Positions 18,942-35,364 of a DNA stretch of 64,000 nucleotides are shown here, one piece after another. Origin of the DNA: Moritella sp. 24 (GTDB lineage Bacteria; Pseudomonadota; Gammaproteobacteria; Enterobacterales; Moritellaceae). Each line of letters opens with the position of its first letter. Position 1 is the first letter of the stretch. A program made the translations under genes and the position numbers. The DNA lies in contig NZ_CP056123.1 of NCBI RefSeq assembly GCF_018219155.1, forward strand, positions 248,001 through 312,000, in the 5' to 3' direction. Under the pieces are notes generated by a model that made no database searches, was not told where the DNA came from, and saw nothing but the letters and a program-made list of their open reading frames with translations.

Positions 18942-19902
18942 TATGACGGCGTCAAGACAGCAATTAATTCGTTTACTGGCGGATGGTGAGTTTCATTCCG
19001 GAGAAGCACTAGGTGATGTCCTAGGTGTGAGTAGGATGGCAGTGAGCAAGCAGATCAAGGTATTAGAGAGCATTGGACTGGATGTTTTTAAGGTGACAGG
19101 AAAAGGATATAAATTATCTTCTCCTTTGCAATTGCTTGATGCCGAAAAGATAGCCGCTGGCAGCAGTGTTAGGGTCGAAAGTCATCAAGTATTAGGATCT
19201 ACCAACCAACATTTACTAGATAAAGCGGCGTTATTGCAGAAAGGTCATAGCTGTTTCGCTGAATACCAAACAGCAGGGCGTGGTCGTCGTGGGAAAAAGT
19301 GGGTATCGCCTTACGGTTCTCATCTTTATACCAGCACCTACTGGAATTTAGATGCTGGGATCCACGCTGCATCTGGATTGAGTCTCGTCATTGGTATCGC
19401 AGTTGCACGTACATTAACTGATCTAGGTATTGCGAATACTCAATTGAAATGGCCAAATGATGTTTATGTTGAGGGAAAGAAAATTGCAGGTGTACTCGTT
19501 GAGATCATCGCGACGGCGGGTGGTGAGTGCCATTTAGTTATCGGGTTAGGACTTAATGTAAATATGCCATTACAAGCGGGATTAGAAATAGATCAAGCTT
19601 GGACTGATATTAGTCAACAGTTACAGCACACTCTTGATCGTAATGAGTTAGCAACGTGTTATTTAACTCATTTAATTAAAGTGCTTACTGATTTTGAACA
19701 GTTTGGCTTTGGACATTTTGTTGATGAATGGAATAGCTGCGATGCATTTAAAGATTCTCCCGTGGTATTAACCTTAGGAAATAAGCAAAAACAGGGCATT
19801 GCTAAGGGGATTGATCAAACAGGTGCGCTACTGTTAGAAATTAATGGCATCGTTAGTCCGCAAGTCGGTGGTGAAATGTCATTACGACGCGCCGAGATCT
19901 AA
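18934..19902 (+). CDS. birA: Biotin--protein ligase and biotin operon repressor BirA
   Basis: Bifunctional protein: it attaches biotin to the acetyl-CoA carboxylase carrier protein and, as biotinyl-AMP complex, represses biotin genes. The N-terminal winged helix (about 10-65, GEFHSGEALGDVLGVSRMAVSKQ) is present, so it belongs to the repressor class. The catalytic domain has the family loop GRGRRGKKW and KWPNDVYVEGKKIAGVLVE. GGAGG lies six bases before a GTG at 18934, the start I chose; ATG 18943 is the alternative, three residues shorter. No biotin genes or operator are in the window. Confidence 0.93.
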   Translation: MVNMTASRQQLIRLLADGEFHSGEALGDVLGVSRMAVSKQIKVLESIGLDVFKVTGKGYKLSSPLQLLDAEKIAAGSSVRVESHQVLGSTNQHLLDKAALLQKGHSCFAEYQTAGRGRRGKKWVSPYGSHLYTSTYWNLDAGIHAASGLSLVIGIAVARTLTDLGIANTQLKWPNDVYVEGKKIAGVLVEIIATAGGECHLVIGLGLNVNMPLQAGLEIDQAWTDISQQLQHTLDRNELATCYLTHLIKVLTDFEQFGFGHFVDEWNSCDAFKDSPVVLTLGNKQKQGIAKGIDQTGALLLEINGIVSPQVGGEMSLRRAEI

Positions 19903-20002
19903 TCTAAAATCACTTTTATTCATGAATGTAAGTCGAAGCTTAGTCGAAGTGGCTAATAATTCGCCATGTAAATAAAAAAAAACTGCTTTTTTACAATTAT
20001 GG

Positions 20003-20031
20003 TTGCAAGAGGTAGGGGGTTACTCTAGAAT
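20003..20031 (+). promoter_or_regulatory. Promoter of the tRNA operon
   Basis: TTGCAA and TAGAAT are 17 bases apart, and the first tRNA begins 22 bases after the -10 box. The upstream stretch 19970-20000 is A/T rich, as in strong stable-RNA promoters. Confidence 0.75.
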
Positions 20032-20052
20032 CTCTCCTCGTTAAGTGACGCC

Positions 20053-20128
<76 letters not shown>

Positions 20129-20156
20129 TTTAACTCGTTACTGAAGTACAATATGT

Positions 20157-20241
20157 GGAGGGGTTCCCGAGTGGCCAAAGGGATCAGACTGTAAATCTGA
20201 CGGCTCAGCCTTCGAAGGTTCGAATCCTTCTCCCTCCACCA
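20157..20241 (+). tRNA. tRNA-Tyr (anticodon GTA)
   Basis: Class II tRNA of 85 bases with a long variable arm. The anticodon region is CAGACTGTAAATCTG, and CCA is encoded. Second gene of the tRNA operon. Confidence 0.97.
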
Positions 20242-20260
20242 CTTTGTATTCATGACGCAT

Positions 20261-20335
20261 GCGGGCGTCGTATAATGGCTATTACTCCAGCCTTCCAAGC
20301 TGATAATGCGGGTTCGATTCCCGCCGCCCGCTCCA
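20261..20335 (+). tRNA. tRNA-Gly (anticodon TCC)
   Basis: 75-base cloverleaf. Acceptor GCGGGCG pairs with CGCCCGC, the anticodon loop is CTTCCAA, and CCA is encoded. Confidence 0.97.
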
Positions 20336-20340
20336 AATTC

Positions 20341-20416
<76 letters not shown>

Positions 20417-20570
20417 TTTTTCAGGTCAATTATTTCTTCTTCTGTTTTATTCTTCATACCAAATAACTTCACCTTAAAAATAATCTTGCATTAAATCAAA
20501 AATAAATTTTATCAAAACTAATTTAAGCTATTTGTAATTCAAATATTATTCATAATTATTTACGAATAAC

Positions 20571-20598
20571 TTGCATGAAAAACGAAAGCCCCTATAAT
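20571..20598 (+). promoter_or_regulatory. Strong promoter before tRNA-Trp remnant and secE-nusG
   Basis: TTGCAT and a perfect TATAAT are 16 bases apart, in a very A/T-rich upstream region. It would start RNA near 20605, giving secE-nusG a promoter of their own now that tufB is absent. Confidence 0.75.
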
Positions 20599-20614
20599 TA
20601 GGTGCTCCGTTTGT

Positions 20615-20687
20615 AGGGGTAGTTCCAATTGGTAGAAAGGCGGTCTCCAAACTGATGTTTGTGAGTTCGATTATCTCCCTCCTGCCA
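20615..20687 (+). pseudogene. Degenerate tRNA-Trp-like sequence (anticodon CCA)
   Basis: The 73-base sequence clearly derives from tRNA-Trp: it keeps TAGTTCCAATTGGTA of the D arm, GGTCTCCAAA of the anticodon arm, GAGTTCGA of the T arm and the TGCCA end. It is about three bases short of the 76 in E. coli. Two bases are missing in the 5' acceptor strand (AGGGG then TAG), one after the anticodon loop and about one in the 3' acceptor strand. Acceptor, anticodon and T stems all contain mismatches that I could not repair by sliding. It is either a pseudogene or a sequence with assembly errors. tRNA-Trp is expected at this place, before secE, in Vibrio-type genomes. Confidence 0.7.
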
Positions 20688-20741
20688 CTGTCATCACCGT
20701 GTAACAGCGGATTTTTTTGTCTTAAGGTACAGGTTAGTAGT

Positions 20742-21119
20742 ATGACTTCAAATACTGAAAACCAAGGAAAAGCACTAGAAACAGTAAAATGGGTACTAGT
20801 TGCAATAATTCTAATTGGCACAGTTATTGGTAACAATATTTTTAGTGAAGAATCAGTGTTAATCCGCGCAGTTGCTGTAATTATTGCCGCTGTTATTGCT
20901 GGTGGCATTGCATTACAGACAAGTAAAGGGCGCGATGCGCTTGAATTTGCATCTGAATCAAGAACAGAAGTACGTAAAGTAGTTTGGCCTACACGCCAAG
21001 AGGCAATCCAAACTACACTTATCGTATTAGTTGTTACCGCTATTATGGCGTTAGTGCTATGGGGTCTAGATGGTATTCTAGTTCGTGTAGTTGCATTTAT
21101 CACAGATGTAAAGGTATAA
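20742..21119 (+). CDS. secE: Preprotein translocase subunit SecE
   Basis: Essential membrane clamp of the SecYEG channel. The 125-residue protein has three hydrophobic helices as in E. coli SecE, whereas most bacteria have one. The conserved region before the last helix is [20 protein letters not shown]. The ATG at 20742 is chosen; the frame runs upstream into the tRNA-Trp remnant. nusG starts four bases after its stop. Confidence 0.95.
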   Translation: MTSNTENQGKALETVKWVLVAIILIGTVIGNNIFSEESVLIRAVAVIIAAVIAGGIALQTSKGRDALEFASESRTEVRKVVWPTRQEAIQTTLIVLVVTAIMALVLWGLDGILVRVVAFITDVKV

Positions 21120-21123
21120 GTTC

Positions 21124-21666
21124 ATGTCTGAACAGAAAATGAGATGGTACGTAGTTCAAGCCTTTTCGGGTTTTGAAGGTCGAGTTCAAAAAACATTACT
21201 TGAACATATTAAGATCCACGAAATGGAAGAGCACTTCGGTGAAATACTTGTTCCTACGGAAGAAGTAGTTGAAATGCGTGCCGGTCAACGTCGCAAGAGT
21301 GAACGCAAGTTCTTCCCTGGCTACGTTTTAGTTCAAATGAAAATGAACGACGAATCATGGCATTTGGTAAGTAGCTTACCACGTGTACTTGGTTTCATTG
21401 GTGGTACTAAAGAGCGTCCGGCTCCAATCACTCAAAAAGAAGCTGACCGCATTCTTAATCGTCTTCAAGATGCAGCTGATAAGCCGCGTCCTAAGACATT
21501 ATTTGAAGTGGGTGAAGTGGTTCGTGTATCTGACGGCCCATTTGCAGATTTCAATGGTGTTGTTGAAGAAGTTGACTACGAAAAGAGTCGCTTAAAAGTT
21601 TCTGTTTTGATCTTCGGTCGTTCTACTCCGGTTGAATTAGATTTCGGTCAAGTAGAAAAAGGCTAA
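21124..21666 (+). CDS. nusG: Transcription termination/antitermination factor NusG
   Basis: Binds RNA polymerase, couples it to the ribosome or to Rho, and takes part in rRNA antitermination. The 180-residue protein has the NGN domain ([20 protein letters not shown], then [14 protein letters not shown]) and a C-terminal KOW domain ([19 protein letters not shown]). Length is as expected. It forms a secE-nusG operon, ended by a strong hairpin before rplK. Confidence 0.97.
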   Translation: MSEQKMRWYVVQAFSGFEGRVQKTLLEHIKIHEMEEHFGEILVPTEEVVEMRAGQRRKSERKFFPGYVLVQMKMNDESWHLVSSLPRVLGFIGGTKERPAPITQKEADRILNRLQDAADKPRPKTLFEVGEVVRVSDGPFADFNGVVEEVDYEKSRLKVSVLIFGRSTPVELDFGQVEKG

Positions 21667-21750
21667 TATCATTAACCGTTTAGGTTGAAGATAAAGTTCA
21701 AAACAATAATATTTGCATTTTATTGAATGAAATTTCAACAAAATGCTTGG

Positions 21751-21797
21751 CAAGGGCAGCGATTATATCTATAATTCGCTGCCCTTGTTTTTCGGGA
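21751..21797 (+). terminator. Terminator between nusG and rplK
   Basis: CAAGGGCAGCGA (21751-21762) and TCGCTGCCCTTG (21776-21787) make a perfect 12-base stem, followed by TTTTT. It separates secE-nusG from the ribosomal protein genes. Confidence 0.88.
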
Positions 21798-21851
21798 AGC
21801 TCGTATCTATGTTGGATACAGCGTTCGCACCCATATTTAAGGTAAATTAAA

Positions 21852-22280
21852 ATGGCTAAAAAAGTTACTGCATATATTAAGCTGCAAGTTTCAGCTGGTA
21901 TGGCGAATCCTAGTCCACCGGTTGGTCCTGCACTAGGTCAACACGGTGTTAACATCATGGAATTCTGTAAAGCGTTTAACGCAAAAACAGATTCTGTAGA
22001 GAAGGGTTCTCCTACTCCTGTTGTTATCACAGTTTATTCTGATCGTTCATTCACGTTCGAAACAAAGACTTCTCCTGCATCTTTCTTACTTAAGAAAGCA
22101 GCTGGTATCAAGTCTGGTTCTGGTCGTCCGAACACTGAAAAAGTGGGTACTGTTACTCGCGCTCAGTTGGAAGAGATCTCTAACACTAAACAACCAGACC
22201 TTACGGGCGCTGATCTAGATGCAATGGTTCGTACTATTGCTGGCACAGCTCGCTCAATGGGCTTGAACGTAGAAGGATAA
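21852..22280 (+). CDS. rplK: 50S ribosomal protein L11
   Basis: Forms the GTPase-associated centre with 23S rRNA and is needed for RelA activation. The 142-residue protein shows the Pro-rich N-terminal linker ([20 protein letters not shown]) and the C-terminal RNA-binding domain ([12 protein letters not shown]). AAGGT precedes the ATG. rplA follows after eight bases, and in E. coli L1 represses both by binding the leader; the leader here (21798-21851) is short. Confidence 0.97.
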   Translation: MAKKVTAYIKLQVSAGMANPSPPVGPALGQHGVNIMEFCKAFNAKTDSVEKGSPTPVVITVYSDRSFTFETKTSPASFLLKKAAGIKSGSGRPNTEKVGTVTRAQLEEISNTKQPDLTGADLDAMVRTIAGTARSMGLNVEG

Positions 22281-22288
22281 TTCTGAAC

Positions 22289-22987
22289 ATGGCTAAACTT
22301 TCTAAACGTATGCGTACGATCCGCGAAAAAGTGGAATCTACAAAAGCTTACGAAATCAACGAAGCTGTTGAACTTCTTAAAGAATTAGCATCTGCTAAAT
22401 TCAAAGAAAGCATCGACGTTTCTGTAAACCTAGGTATTGATTCACGTAAATCTGACCAAAACGTTCGTGGCGCTACTGTGCTACCACACGGTACTGGTCG
22501 TGAAGTACGTGTTGCAGTATTTACACAAGGTGCTAACGCTGAAGCTGCTAAAGCTGCTGGCGCTGACATCGTAGGTATGGACGATCTAGCTGCACAAGTT
22601 AAAGCCGGTGAGCTTAACTTTGATGTTGTTATCGCATCTCCAGACGCTATGCGTGTAGTTGGTCAACTAGGTCAAATCCTAGGTCCACGTGGTTTAATGC
22701 CAAACCCTAAAGTTGGTACAGTAACTCCTGACGTTGCGACTGCAGTTAAAAATGCTAAGTCTGGTCAAGTTCGTTACCGTAACGACAAAGCTGGTATCAT
22801 CCACACTACTATCGGTAAAGTGGATTTTGAAGCAGCGCAAATCAAGGAAAACCTTGAAGCTCTACTTAAAGCACTAAGCAAGTCAAAACCTGCTTCTGCT
22901 AAAGGTCAATTCATCAAGAAGATCAGCCTATCTACTACGATGGGTGCTGGTCTAACTGTTGATGTTGCAACTGTAGAGACTAAATAA
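22289..22987 (+). CDS. rplA: 50S ribosomal protein L1
   Basis: Protein of the ribosomal L1 stalk that assists release of E-site tRNA, and translational repressor of its own operon. The 232-residue protein has the family signatures [11 protein letters not shown] and [16 protein letters not shown]. Reads smoothly with no anomalies. AAGGA ribosome site lies before the ATG. Confidence 0.97.
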   Translation: MAKLSKRMRTIREKVESTKAYEINEAVELLKELASAKFKESIDVSVNLGIDSRKSDQNVRGATVLPHGTGREVRVAVFTQGANAEAAKAAGADIVGMDDLAAQVKAGELNFDVVIASPDAMRVVGQLGQILGPRGLMPNPKVGTVTPDVATAVKNAKSGQVRYRNDKAGIIHTTIGKVDFEAAQIKENLEALLKALSKSKPASAKGQFIKKISLSTTMGAGLTVDVATVETK

Positions 22988-22992
22988 TTTAC

Positions 22993-23025
22993 AGGAAGCA
23001 ATTTATTTAGTATAATTTGCTTCCT
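22993..23025 (+). terminator. Weak terminator or attenuator hairpin after rplA
   Basis: AGGAAGCA pairs with TGCTTCCT around a 17-base AT-rich loop, starting five bases after the rplA stop. Only a short mixed A/T tract follows, so read-through into rplJL is likely. Confidence 0.6.
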
Positions 23026-23204
23026 TAAAATTAGTAGGTTGGTTAATTCTAATTTATTAGTATTAACGGATTTACAAAAAATGTGGGTTGAAGTGAGTAA
23101 GTTGAGTTTAATACTTAAGTTATTTACTTCCGTCCAAGACCGTAGGAGTTGCTCTTATTCTGTAAGAATGACTTAATAATGATCGGCTATTTTAGTTAAT
23201 ACTT

Positions 23205-23350
23205 GATCTTTCCTACGTAGATGGTGCAGGACCTCTGAAGAATTTATTTTTTTCTGGAATCCAAGCCGTAATGGTTCGACAGGCACTTAGCGATAAGCTT
23301 CGTATTTGTCGGAAATTTTAAATACCGATTTTATCGGTTTTATCCAGGAG
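23205..23350 (+). ncRNA. L10 leader, autoregulatory region of rplJL
   Basis: The 371-base rplA-rplJ gap ends in a region resembling the ribosomal L10 leader (Rfam L10_leader): GGTGCAGGA at 23223-23231, a TTAGCGATAAG segment near 23287 and a GTCGGAAATTTTAAATACCGAT hairpin region before the AGGAG ribosome site of rplJ are the kind of elements expected. In enterobacteria the L10-L12 complex binds this leader and represses translation. The first part of the gap (23026-23204) is AT-rich and probably holds a promoter, but I could not fix one. Confidence 0.7.
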
Positions 23351-23358
23351 TATAGACC

Positions 23359-23862
23359 ATGGCATTAGGTCTCGACGACAAAAAAGCAATTGTTGCTGAA
23401 GTCAACGAAGCTGCCAAGGCTGCGCTTTCTGCAGTAGTTGCTGATTCACGTGGCGTTACTGTAGGTGCAATGACTGGTCTTCGTAAGCTTGCTCGTGAGA
23501 ATGGCGTCTACATCCGTGTAGTACGTAACACTCTTATGAAGCGCGCTGTTGAAGGTACTGATTTTCAGTGTCTTAGCGAAGCATTTACCGGTCCAACTCT
23601 GATCGCATTCTCTAACGAGCACCCAGGTGCTGCAGCGCGTCTTTTAAAAGATTTCGCTAAACAAGAAGAATCGTTCGAAGTTAAAGCGTTAGCATTTGAA
23701 GGCGAACTTATCGGTGCAGAAAACATTGATAAACTAGCTAAACTACCAACATACGACGAAGCTATTGCTCAGTTAATGATGACTATGAAAGAAGCATCTG
23801 CTGGCAAACTTGTACGTACATTGGCTGCTTTACGCGATCAAAAAGAGCAAGAAGCTGCTTAA
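23359..23862 (+). CDS. rplJ: 50S ribosomal protein L10
   Basis: Base of the L12 stalk and repressor of its own leader. The 167-residue protein has the N-terminal rRNA-binding part ([20 protein letters not shown], then [20 protein letters not shown]) and a C-terminal helix for L12 dimers ([18 protein letters not shown]). CAGGAG lies before the ATG. rplL follows after 47 bases. Confidence 0.97.
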   Translation: MALGLDDKKAIVAEVNEAAKAALSAVVADSRGVTVGAMTGLRKLARENGVYIRVVRNTLMKRAVEGTDFQCLSEAFTGPTLIAFSNEHPGAAARLLKDFAKQEESFEVKALAFEGELIGAENIDKLAKLPTYDEAIAQLMMTMKEASAGKLVRTLAALRDQKEQEAA

Positions 23863-23909
23863 TTTAGCCGCTTTGTCTAAAATAAATTTTAATATATTAG
23901 GAATGACAC

Positions 23910-24275
23910 ATGTCTATCACTAAAGACCAAATCATCGACGCAATTGCTGAACTTTCTGTTATGGAAGTTGTTGAATTAATCGAAGCAATGGAAGAAAAAT
24001 TCGGCGTATCAGCTGCAGCTGCAGTTGTTTCTGGTGGTGCTGAAGGCGCTGCTGTTGAAGAGCAAACAGAATTCGACGTAATTCTTGCTTCTTTCGGCGA
24101 AAACAAAGTTAAAGCTATTAAAGCTGTTCGTGGCGCTACAGGTCTAGGTCTTAAAGAAGCTAAAGGTGTTGTTGAATCTGCACCAGTAGCTCTTAAAGAA
24201 GGCGTAGAAAAAGCTGAAGCAGAAGCACTTAAAGCTACTCTAGAAGAAGCTGGTTGTACTGTTGAGATCAAATAG
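23910..24275 (+). CDS. rplL: 50S ribosomal protein L7/L12
   Basis: Acidic stalk protein that recruits and stimulates translation GTPases. The 121-residue protein has the dimerisation domain, a short Ala/Gly-rich hinge (near residues 35-50) and the C-terminal domain with [20 protein letters not shown] sequence, here [21 protein letters not shown] hairpin follows that partly ends transcription before rpoB. Confidence 0.97.
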   Translation: MSITKDQIIDAIAELSVMEVVELIEAMEEKFGVSAAAAVVSGGAEGAAVEEQTEFDVILASFGENKVKAIKAVRGATGLGLKEAKGVVESAPVALKEGVEKAEAEALKATLEEAGCTVEIK

Positions 24276-24312
24276 TCTATTCTTAAATAGATTATTGCCC
24301 TCATAAGGCATT

Positions 24313-24345
24313 GGCTGGTGATTTTTTAATCGCCGGCCTTTTTGC
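24313..24345 (+). terminator. rplL-rpoB attenuator
   Basis: GGCTGGTGAT and ATCGCCGGCC form a ten-base stem with a TTTTTA loop, followed by TTTTT. At this place in E. coli a partial terminator reduces transcription into rpoBC; the same use is inferred here. Confidence 0.82.
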
Positions 24346-24508
24346 GCTATAGGATGTTTGGAAATTTCACATCATTTCAACCAAAATTCTGCGCACTGTT
24401 TAGCCCAATTCATTTGGTCGAGACAGGATAAAAAACATATAATGATGTTGTTAGAGCTGTCCTTTTTCAGGGCAGAGTGGGTCACTTATCAGCGAGCTGA
24501 GGAACCAA

Positions 24509-27500
24509 ATGGTTTACTCTAATACCGAAAAAAAACGTATCCGTAAAGACTTTGGTAAAAGTGCACCAGTTGTGGCTAAGCCGCAAATGTTGGCTATTCA
24601 AACTAGCTCTTTTAAAAAGTTTTTAGAAATGGATCACACAGGCGAATACGGCCTGGAAGCAGCATTCCGTAGCGTATTCCCTATTAAAAGTTACTCTGGA
24701 ACTTCAGAACTTCAATATGTATCGTACCGTCTAGGTGAACCTGTATTTGACGTTAAAGAATGTCAAATCCGTGGTGTTACTTATTCTGCACCGCTACGTG
24801 TTAAATTACGCCTTGTATTATACGATCGTGATGCACCTGCAGGTACTATTAAAGATATCAAAGAACAGGAAGTCTACATGGGTGAAATCCCATTAATGAC
24901 TGACACTGGTACTTTCGTTATCAATGGTACTGAACGTGTTATCGTATCTCAGTTACACCGTAGTCCTGGTGTTTTCTTCGATCATGACAAAGGTAAAACT
25001 CATTCATCAGGTAAAGTATTATATAACGCACGCGTTATTCCTTACCGTGGTTCATGGTTAGACTTTGAATTCGATCCGAAAGATAGCTTATTCGTTCGTA
25101 TTGACCGTCGTCGAAAATTACCATCATCAATTATTCTTCGTGCACTTGAGTTCACGACAGAAGAAATCTTAGCAATCTTCTTTGATACAACTCGTTTCGA
25201 AGTTAAAGATGGCAAGCTGTTGATGGAACTAATGCCAGATCGTCTACGTGGCGAAACTGCTGTATTTGACATCATCGCTAATGGCGAAACATATGTTGAA
25301 AATGGCCGTCGTATTACTGCTCGTCATATCAAGAAATTTGAGAAAGACGGCGTAAAAGAAATCGAAGTACCATTAGAGTATATCGCTGGTAAAGTAGCCT
25401 CTAAAGACTACATCAATGAAGAAACAGGCGAAGTGATTGTTGCAGCGAATGCTGAACTAACACTAGAAGCTGTTGCTGAATTGTCTCAAGCTGGCATCAA
25501 GGTAATTGACGTTCTTTATACGAACGATCTTGATGAAGGTAGCTACATGTCTGACACATTACGTGTTGACTCTAGCACTAACAAGCTTGAAGCATTAGTT
25601 GAAATCTACCGTATGATGCGTCCTGGTGAACCACCAACGCGTGAAGCGGCAGAAGCTTTATTCCAAAACCTATTCTTTGCAGAAGAACGTTATGACCTAT
25701 CTACTGTAGGTCGTATGAAGTTCAACCGCCGTATTGGCCGTGAAGAAGATACTGGTGCAGGCATCCTGAACAAATCAGATATCGTTGAAGTAATGAAAAC
25801 TTTGATTGATATCCGTAACGGTAAAGGCGAGGTTGATGATATCGATCACCTTGGTAACCGTCGTATTCGTTCAGTTGGCGAAATGGCAGAAAACCAATTC
25901 CGTGTTGGTTTAGTTCGTGTAGAACGTGCTGTTCGTGAGCGTCTAAGTCTTGGTGATCTTGATGCAGTAATGCCACAAGATTTAATCAATGCTAAACCTA
26001 TCTCAGCTGCGATTAAAGAATTCTTTGGTTCATCACAACTGTCTCAGTTTATGGATCAAAATAACCCATTGTCAGAAGTGACGCACAAACGTCGTATTTC
26101 TGCATTAGGTCCTGGTGGTCTAACACGTGAACGTGCTGGCTTTGAAGTACGTGACGTACATCCAACTCACTACGGTCGTTTATGTCCGATTGAGACACCA
26201 GAGGGACCAAACATTGGTCTAATTAACTCACTAGCTGTATTTGCCCGTACTAACGATTATGGTTTCTTAGAAACACCATTCCGTAAAGTAATCAACGGTC
26301 AAGTAACTAATGACGTTCAATACCTTTCTGCTATCGAAGAAGGTCTGTATGCAGTAGCACAGGCTAACGCGACAGTAGATACAAATGGTGTACTTCAAGA
26401 CGAATTTATCCCATGTCGTCATAAAGGTGAAACTACCTTTATGTCTGCTGATAACATTCAGTATATGGACGTATCACCACAACAGATTATTTCTGTGGCT
26501 GCATCGTTAATTCCGTTCCTAGAACACGATGATGCTAACCGTGCATTGATGGGTGCGAACATGCAACGTCAAGCAGTACCAACACTAAATGCTGATAAGC
26601 CATTAGTAGGTACTGGTATTGAACGCGCGGTAGCAATCGATTCTGGTGTAACTGTTGTTGCGAAACGTGGCGGTTCAATCGACTATGCTGATGCAAGTCG
26701 TATCATCGTTAAAGTTAACGAAGATGAACTAGTACCAGGTGAAGCGGGTATTGATATCTACACGCTAACTAAGTACACACGTTCGAATCAAAACACATGT
26801 ATTAACCAACGCCCAACAGTATTAACTGGTGAAGCAGTGGTTAAAGGCGACGTGCTTGCTGATGGTCCTTCAACGGATCTAGGTGAATTAGCACTTGGCC
26901 AAAACATGCGTATTGCATTCATGCCTTGGAATGGTTACAACTTCGAGGATTCAATCCTTGTATCAGAACGCGTTGTAAAAGAAGATCGTCTAACGACTAT
27001 CCACATTCAAGAATTATCATCGATTGCTCGTGATACTAAACTTGGTAGCGAAGAGATTACTGCAGACATCCCTAACGTGGGTGAAAGCGCATTATCTAAG
27101 CTAGATGAGTCTGGTATCGTTTACGTTGGTGCTGAAGTTAAGCCGGGTGATATCCTGGTAGGTAAAGTAACCCCTAAAGGTGAAACACAATTAACGCCTG
27201 AAGAAAAGCTTCTACGAGCTATCTTCGGTGAAAAAGCATCTGATGTAAAAGACAGTTCTTTACGTGTACCTAACTCTGTTTACGGTACTGTAATTGACGT
27301 GCAAGTATTTACCCGTGATGGCGTAGATAAAGATAAACGTGCACAAGACATCGAGCAGATGCAACTGCGTGAAGCGAAAAAAGATTTAACTGAAGAATTA
27401 TCTATCTTCGAAGAAAGCTTATTCGGTCGCGTTAAATCTCTATTACTAGCTGCTGGCAAAACGGAAGAGCAACTTAATGCTGTTTCTCGCACGCAATGGT

Positions 27501-28546
27501 TAGAGATCGTTCTTTCTGATGAAGAACAACAGACTCAACTAGAAGGCCTAGCTAAGCAACATGATGAGCTACGTGCTGAATTTGATTCTAAGTTTGATAT
27601 CAAACGCCGTAAAATTACTCAAGGTGATGACCTAGCACCGGGTGTACTTAAGATTGTTAAAGTATACCTAGCTGTTAAACGTCGTATCCAACCGGGTGAT
27701 AAAATGGCCGGTCGTCATGGTAACAAAGGTGTGATTTCAACAATCGTTCCTATTGAAGACATGCCGCACGATAAGTTTGGTGAGCCAGTTGATATCGTAC
27801 TTAACCCGCTGGGTGTACCATCGCGTATGAACATCGGTCAGGTACTTGAAGTTCACTTGGGTCTTGCTGCTCGTGGTATCGGTAATAAAATCGATGACAT
27901 GATCAAAGAACAACAAGATCTTGCTAAGATCCGTGAGTTTATTCAAAAAGCTTACGACATCGGCAACTCGCATCAGAAAGTTGATTTATCAACATACTCT
28001 GATGATCAAGTTCGTGTTCTTGCACAAAACTTACGTAAAGGTCTGCCAATGGCAACACCTGCGTTTGATGGTGCAGCTGAAGCTGAAATCAAAGAAATGC
28101 TTGTATTGGCTGATCTTCCTGCATCAGGTCAATTAGAGTTATTCGATGGTCGTACTGGTGATACATTCGAACGCCCTGTAACTGTTGGTTACATGTACAT
28201 GCTGAAACTGAATCACTTGGTTGATGACAAGATGCATGCACGTTCTACCGGTTCTTACAGCCTTGTTACTCAGCAGCCGCTGGGTGGTAAAGCACAGTTC
28301 GGTGGTCAGCGTTTCGGTGAGATGGAAGTATGGGCTCTGGAAGCATACGGTGCAGCATATACTCTACAAGAGATGCTAACTGTTAAGTCTGATGACGTGA
28401 ACGGTCGTACTAAGATGTATAAAAACATCGTAGACGGCGATCATCGTATGGACCCAGGTATGCCTGAATCATTCAACGTATTGTTGAAAGAGATCCGCTC
28501 ATTGGGTATCAACATCGAACTAGATGAAAACAAAGGTAAGAAATAA
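24509..28546 (+). CDS. rpoB: DNA-directed RNA polymerase subunit beta
   Basis: Catalytic-core subunit of RNA polymerase. The 1345-residue protein matches the enterobacterial protein in length and order. The rifampicin-binding cluster near residues 505-535 reads [20 protein letters not shown] followed by [10 protein letters not shown], the sensitive wild-type form. Near the C-terminus, [20 protein letters not shown] is intact. The ATG is preceded by GAGG. Co-transcribed with rpoC, which begins 99 bases after its stop. Confidence 0.98.
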   Translation: MVYSNTEKKRIRKDFGKSAPVVAKPQMLAIQTSSFKKFLEMDHTGEYGLEAAFRSVFPIKSYSGTSELQYVSYRLGEPVFDVKECQIRGVTYSAPLRVKLRLVLYDRDAPAGTIKDIKEQEVYMGEIPLMTDTGTFVINGTERVIVSQLHRSPGVFFDHDKGKTHSSGKVLYNARVIPYRGSWLDFEFDPKDSLFVRIDRRRKLPSSIILRALEFTTEEILAIFFDTTRFEVKDGKLLMELMPDRLRGETAVFDIIANGETYVENGRRITARHIKKFEKDGVKEIEVPLEYIAGKVASKDYINEETGEVIVAANAELTLEAVAELSQAGIKVIDVLYTNDLDEGSYMSDTLRVDSSTNKLEALVEIYRMMRPGEPPTREAAEALFQNLFFAEERYDLSTVGRMKFNRRIGREEDTGAGILNKSDIVEVMKTLIDIRNGKGEVDDIDHLGNRRIRSVGEMAENQFRVGLVRVERAVRERLSLGDLDAVMPQDLINAKPISAAIKEFFGSSQLSQFMDQNNPLSEVTHKRRISALGPGGLTRERAGFEVRDVHPTHYGRLCPIETPEGPNIGLINSLAVFARTNDYGFLETPFRKVINGQVTNDVQYLSAIEEGLYAVAQANATVDTNGVLQDEFIPCRHKGETTFMSADNIQYMDVSPQQIISVAASLIPFLEHDDANRALMGANMQRQAVPTLNADKPLVGTGIERAVAIDSGVTVVAKRGGSIDYADASRIIVKVNEDELVPGEAGIDIYTLTKYTRSNQNTCINQRPTVLTGEAVVKGDVLADGPSTDLGELALGQNMRIAFMPWNGYNFEDSILVSERVVKEDRLTTIHIQELSSIARDTKLGSEEITADIPNVGESALSKLDESGIVYVGAEVKPGDILVGKVTPKGETQLTPEEKLLRAIFGEKASDVKDSSLRVPNSVYGTVIDVQVFTRDGVDKDKRAQDIEQMQLREAKKDLTEELSIFEESLFGRVKSLLLAAGKTEEQLNAVSRTQWLEIVLSDEEQQTQLEGLAKQHDELRAEFDSKFDIKRRKITQGDDLAPGVLKIVKVYLAVKRRIQPGDKMAGRHGNKGVISTIVPIEDMPHDKFGEPVDIVLNPLGVPSRMNIGQVLEVHLGLAARGIGNKIDDMIKEQQDLAKIREFIQKAYDIGNSHQKVDLSTYSDDQVRVLAQNLRKGLPMATPAFDGAAEAEIKEMLVLADLPASGQLELFDGRTGDTFERPVTVGYMYMLKLNHLVDDKMHARSTGSYSLVTQQPLGGKAQFGGQRFGEMEVWALEAYGAAYTLQEMLTVKSDDVNGRTKMYKNIVDGDHRMDPGMPESFNVLLKEIRSLGINIELDENKGKK

Positions 28547-28645
28547 GCTCTATTAAGAGATTATTCTAACTTTTGAATTAGCATTGCGCCTCGACTCATT
28601 ATGTGAGTTGAGGCTGCGTAGTTTTCACTCCCAGTGGAGAAAAAC

Positions 28646-32929
<4,284 letters not shown>

Positions 32930-33010
32930 TTGATTTGCTGAAGGCAATTAAAGTTGTATGCAAGTGATGACAGACCCACTGATTCACTTGTTTATAGTTA
33001 TTAGATAGTA

Positions 33011-33041
33011 AAGGCGCCCTTTTATAGGGCGCCTTTTTTTT
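33011..33041 (+). terminator. Terminator of the rpoBC operon
   Basis: AAGGCGCCC and GGGCGCCTT form a nine-base GC-rich stem with a short TTTTATA-type loop, followed by a run of eight T. Confidence 0.95.
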
Positions 33042-33043
33042 GC

Positions 33044-33073
33044 TTGTTTTTTAACGCCATACCAGTCTATAAT
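33044..33073 (+). promoter_or_regulatory. Promoter of the thiamine operon
   Basis: TTGTTT and perfect TATAAT are 18 bases apart. Transcription would begin around 33080, right at the 5' edge of the TPP riboswitch, which fits well. The -35 box begins directly after the rpoC terminator. Confidence 0.75.
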
Positions 33074-33082
33074 TTGCCACAT

Positions 33083-33167
33083 CTTGTCGGAGTGCTTTAG
33101 GGCTGAGACCATTTTAATATGGGATCCGTGGAACCTGATCAGGCTAATACCTGCGTAAGGAAACAAG
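33083..33167 (+). promoter_or_regulatory. TPP riboswitch (THI element)
   Basis: P1 arms CTTGT (33083-33087) and ACAAG (33163-33167) close the element. The core motifs GGGCTGAGA and GAACCTGATCAGGCTAATACCTGCG are near-consensus for thiamine pyrophosphate aptamers. It lies about 150 bases before thiC and would lower expression of the operon when thiamine pyrophosphate is plentiful. In this group control is usually of translation start or by an early terminator; no obvious terminator follows. Confidence 0.95.
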
Positions 33168-33302
33168 AGTGATTAATACGAATATTATTGGTGTCATCGT
33201 TAGTTAGCCATAAGGATAAATAGGCTTACTTACCTGACGTAAACGATCAATATATCTGAATCACCACTCTCCATACTCAACGACAAGCAATCATCTTATT
33301 AG

Positions 33303-35357
<2,055 letters not shown>

Positions 35358-35364
35358 TTATTTA

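Noticed and set aside
20546..21103. A 185-aa minus-strand ORF opposite secE
   Set aside because: It is antisense to secE, a conserved gene; its Thr/Ile/Ala-rich composition is that of a shadow frame.
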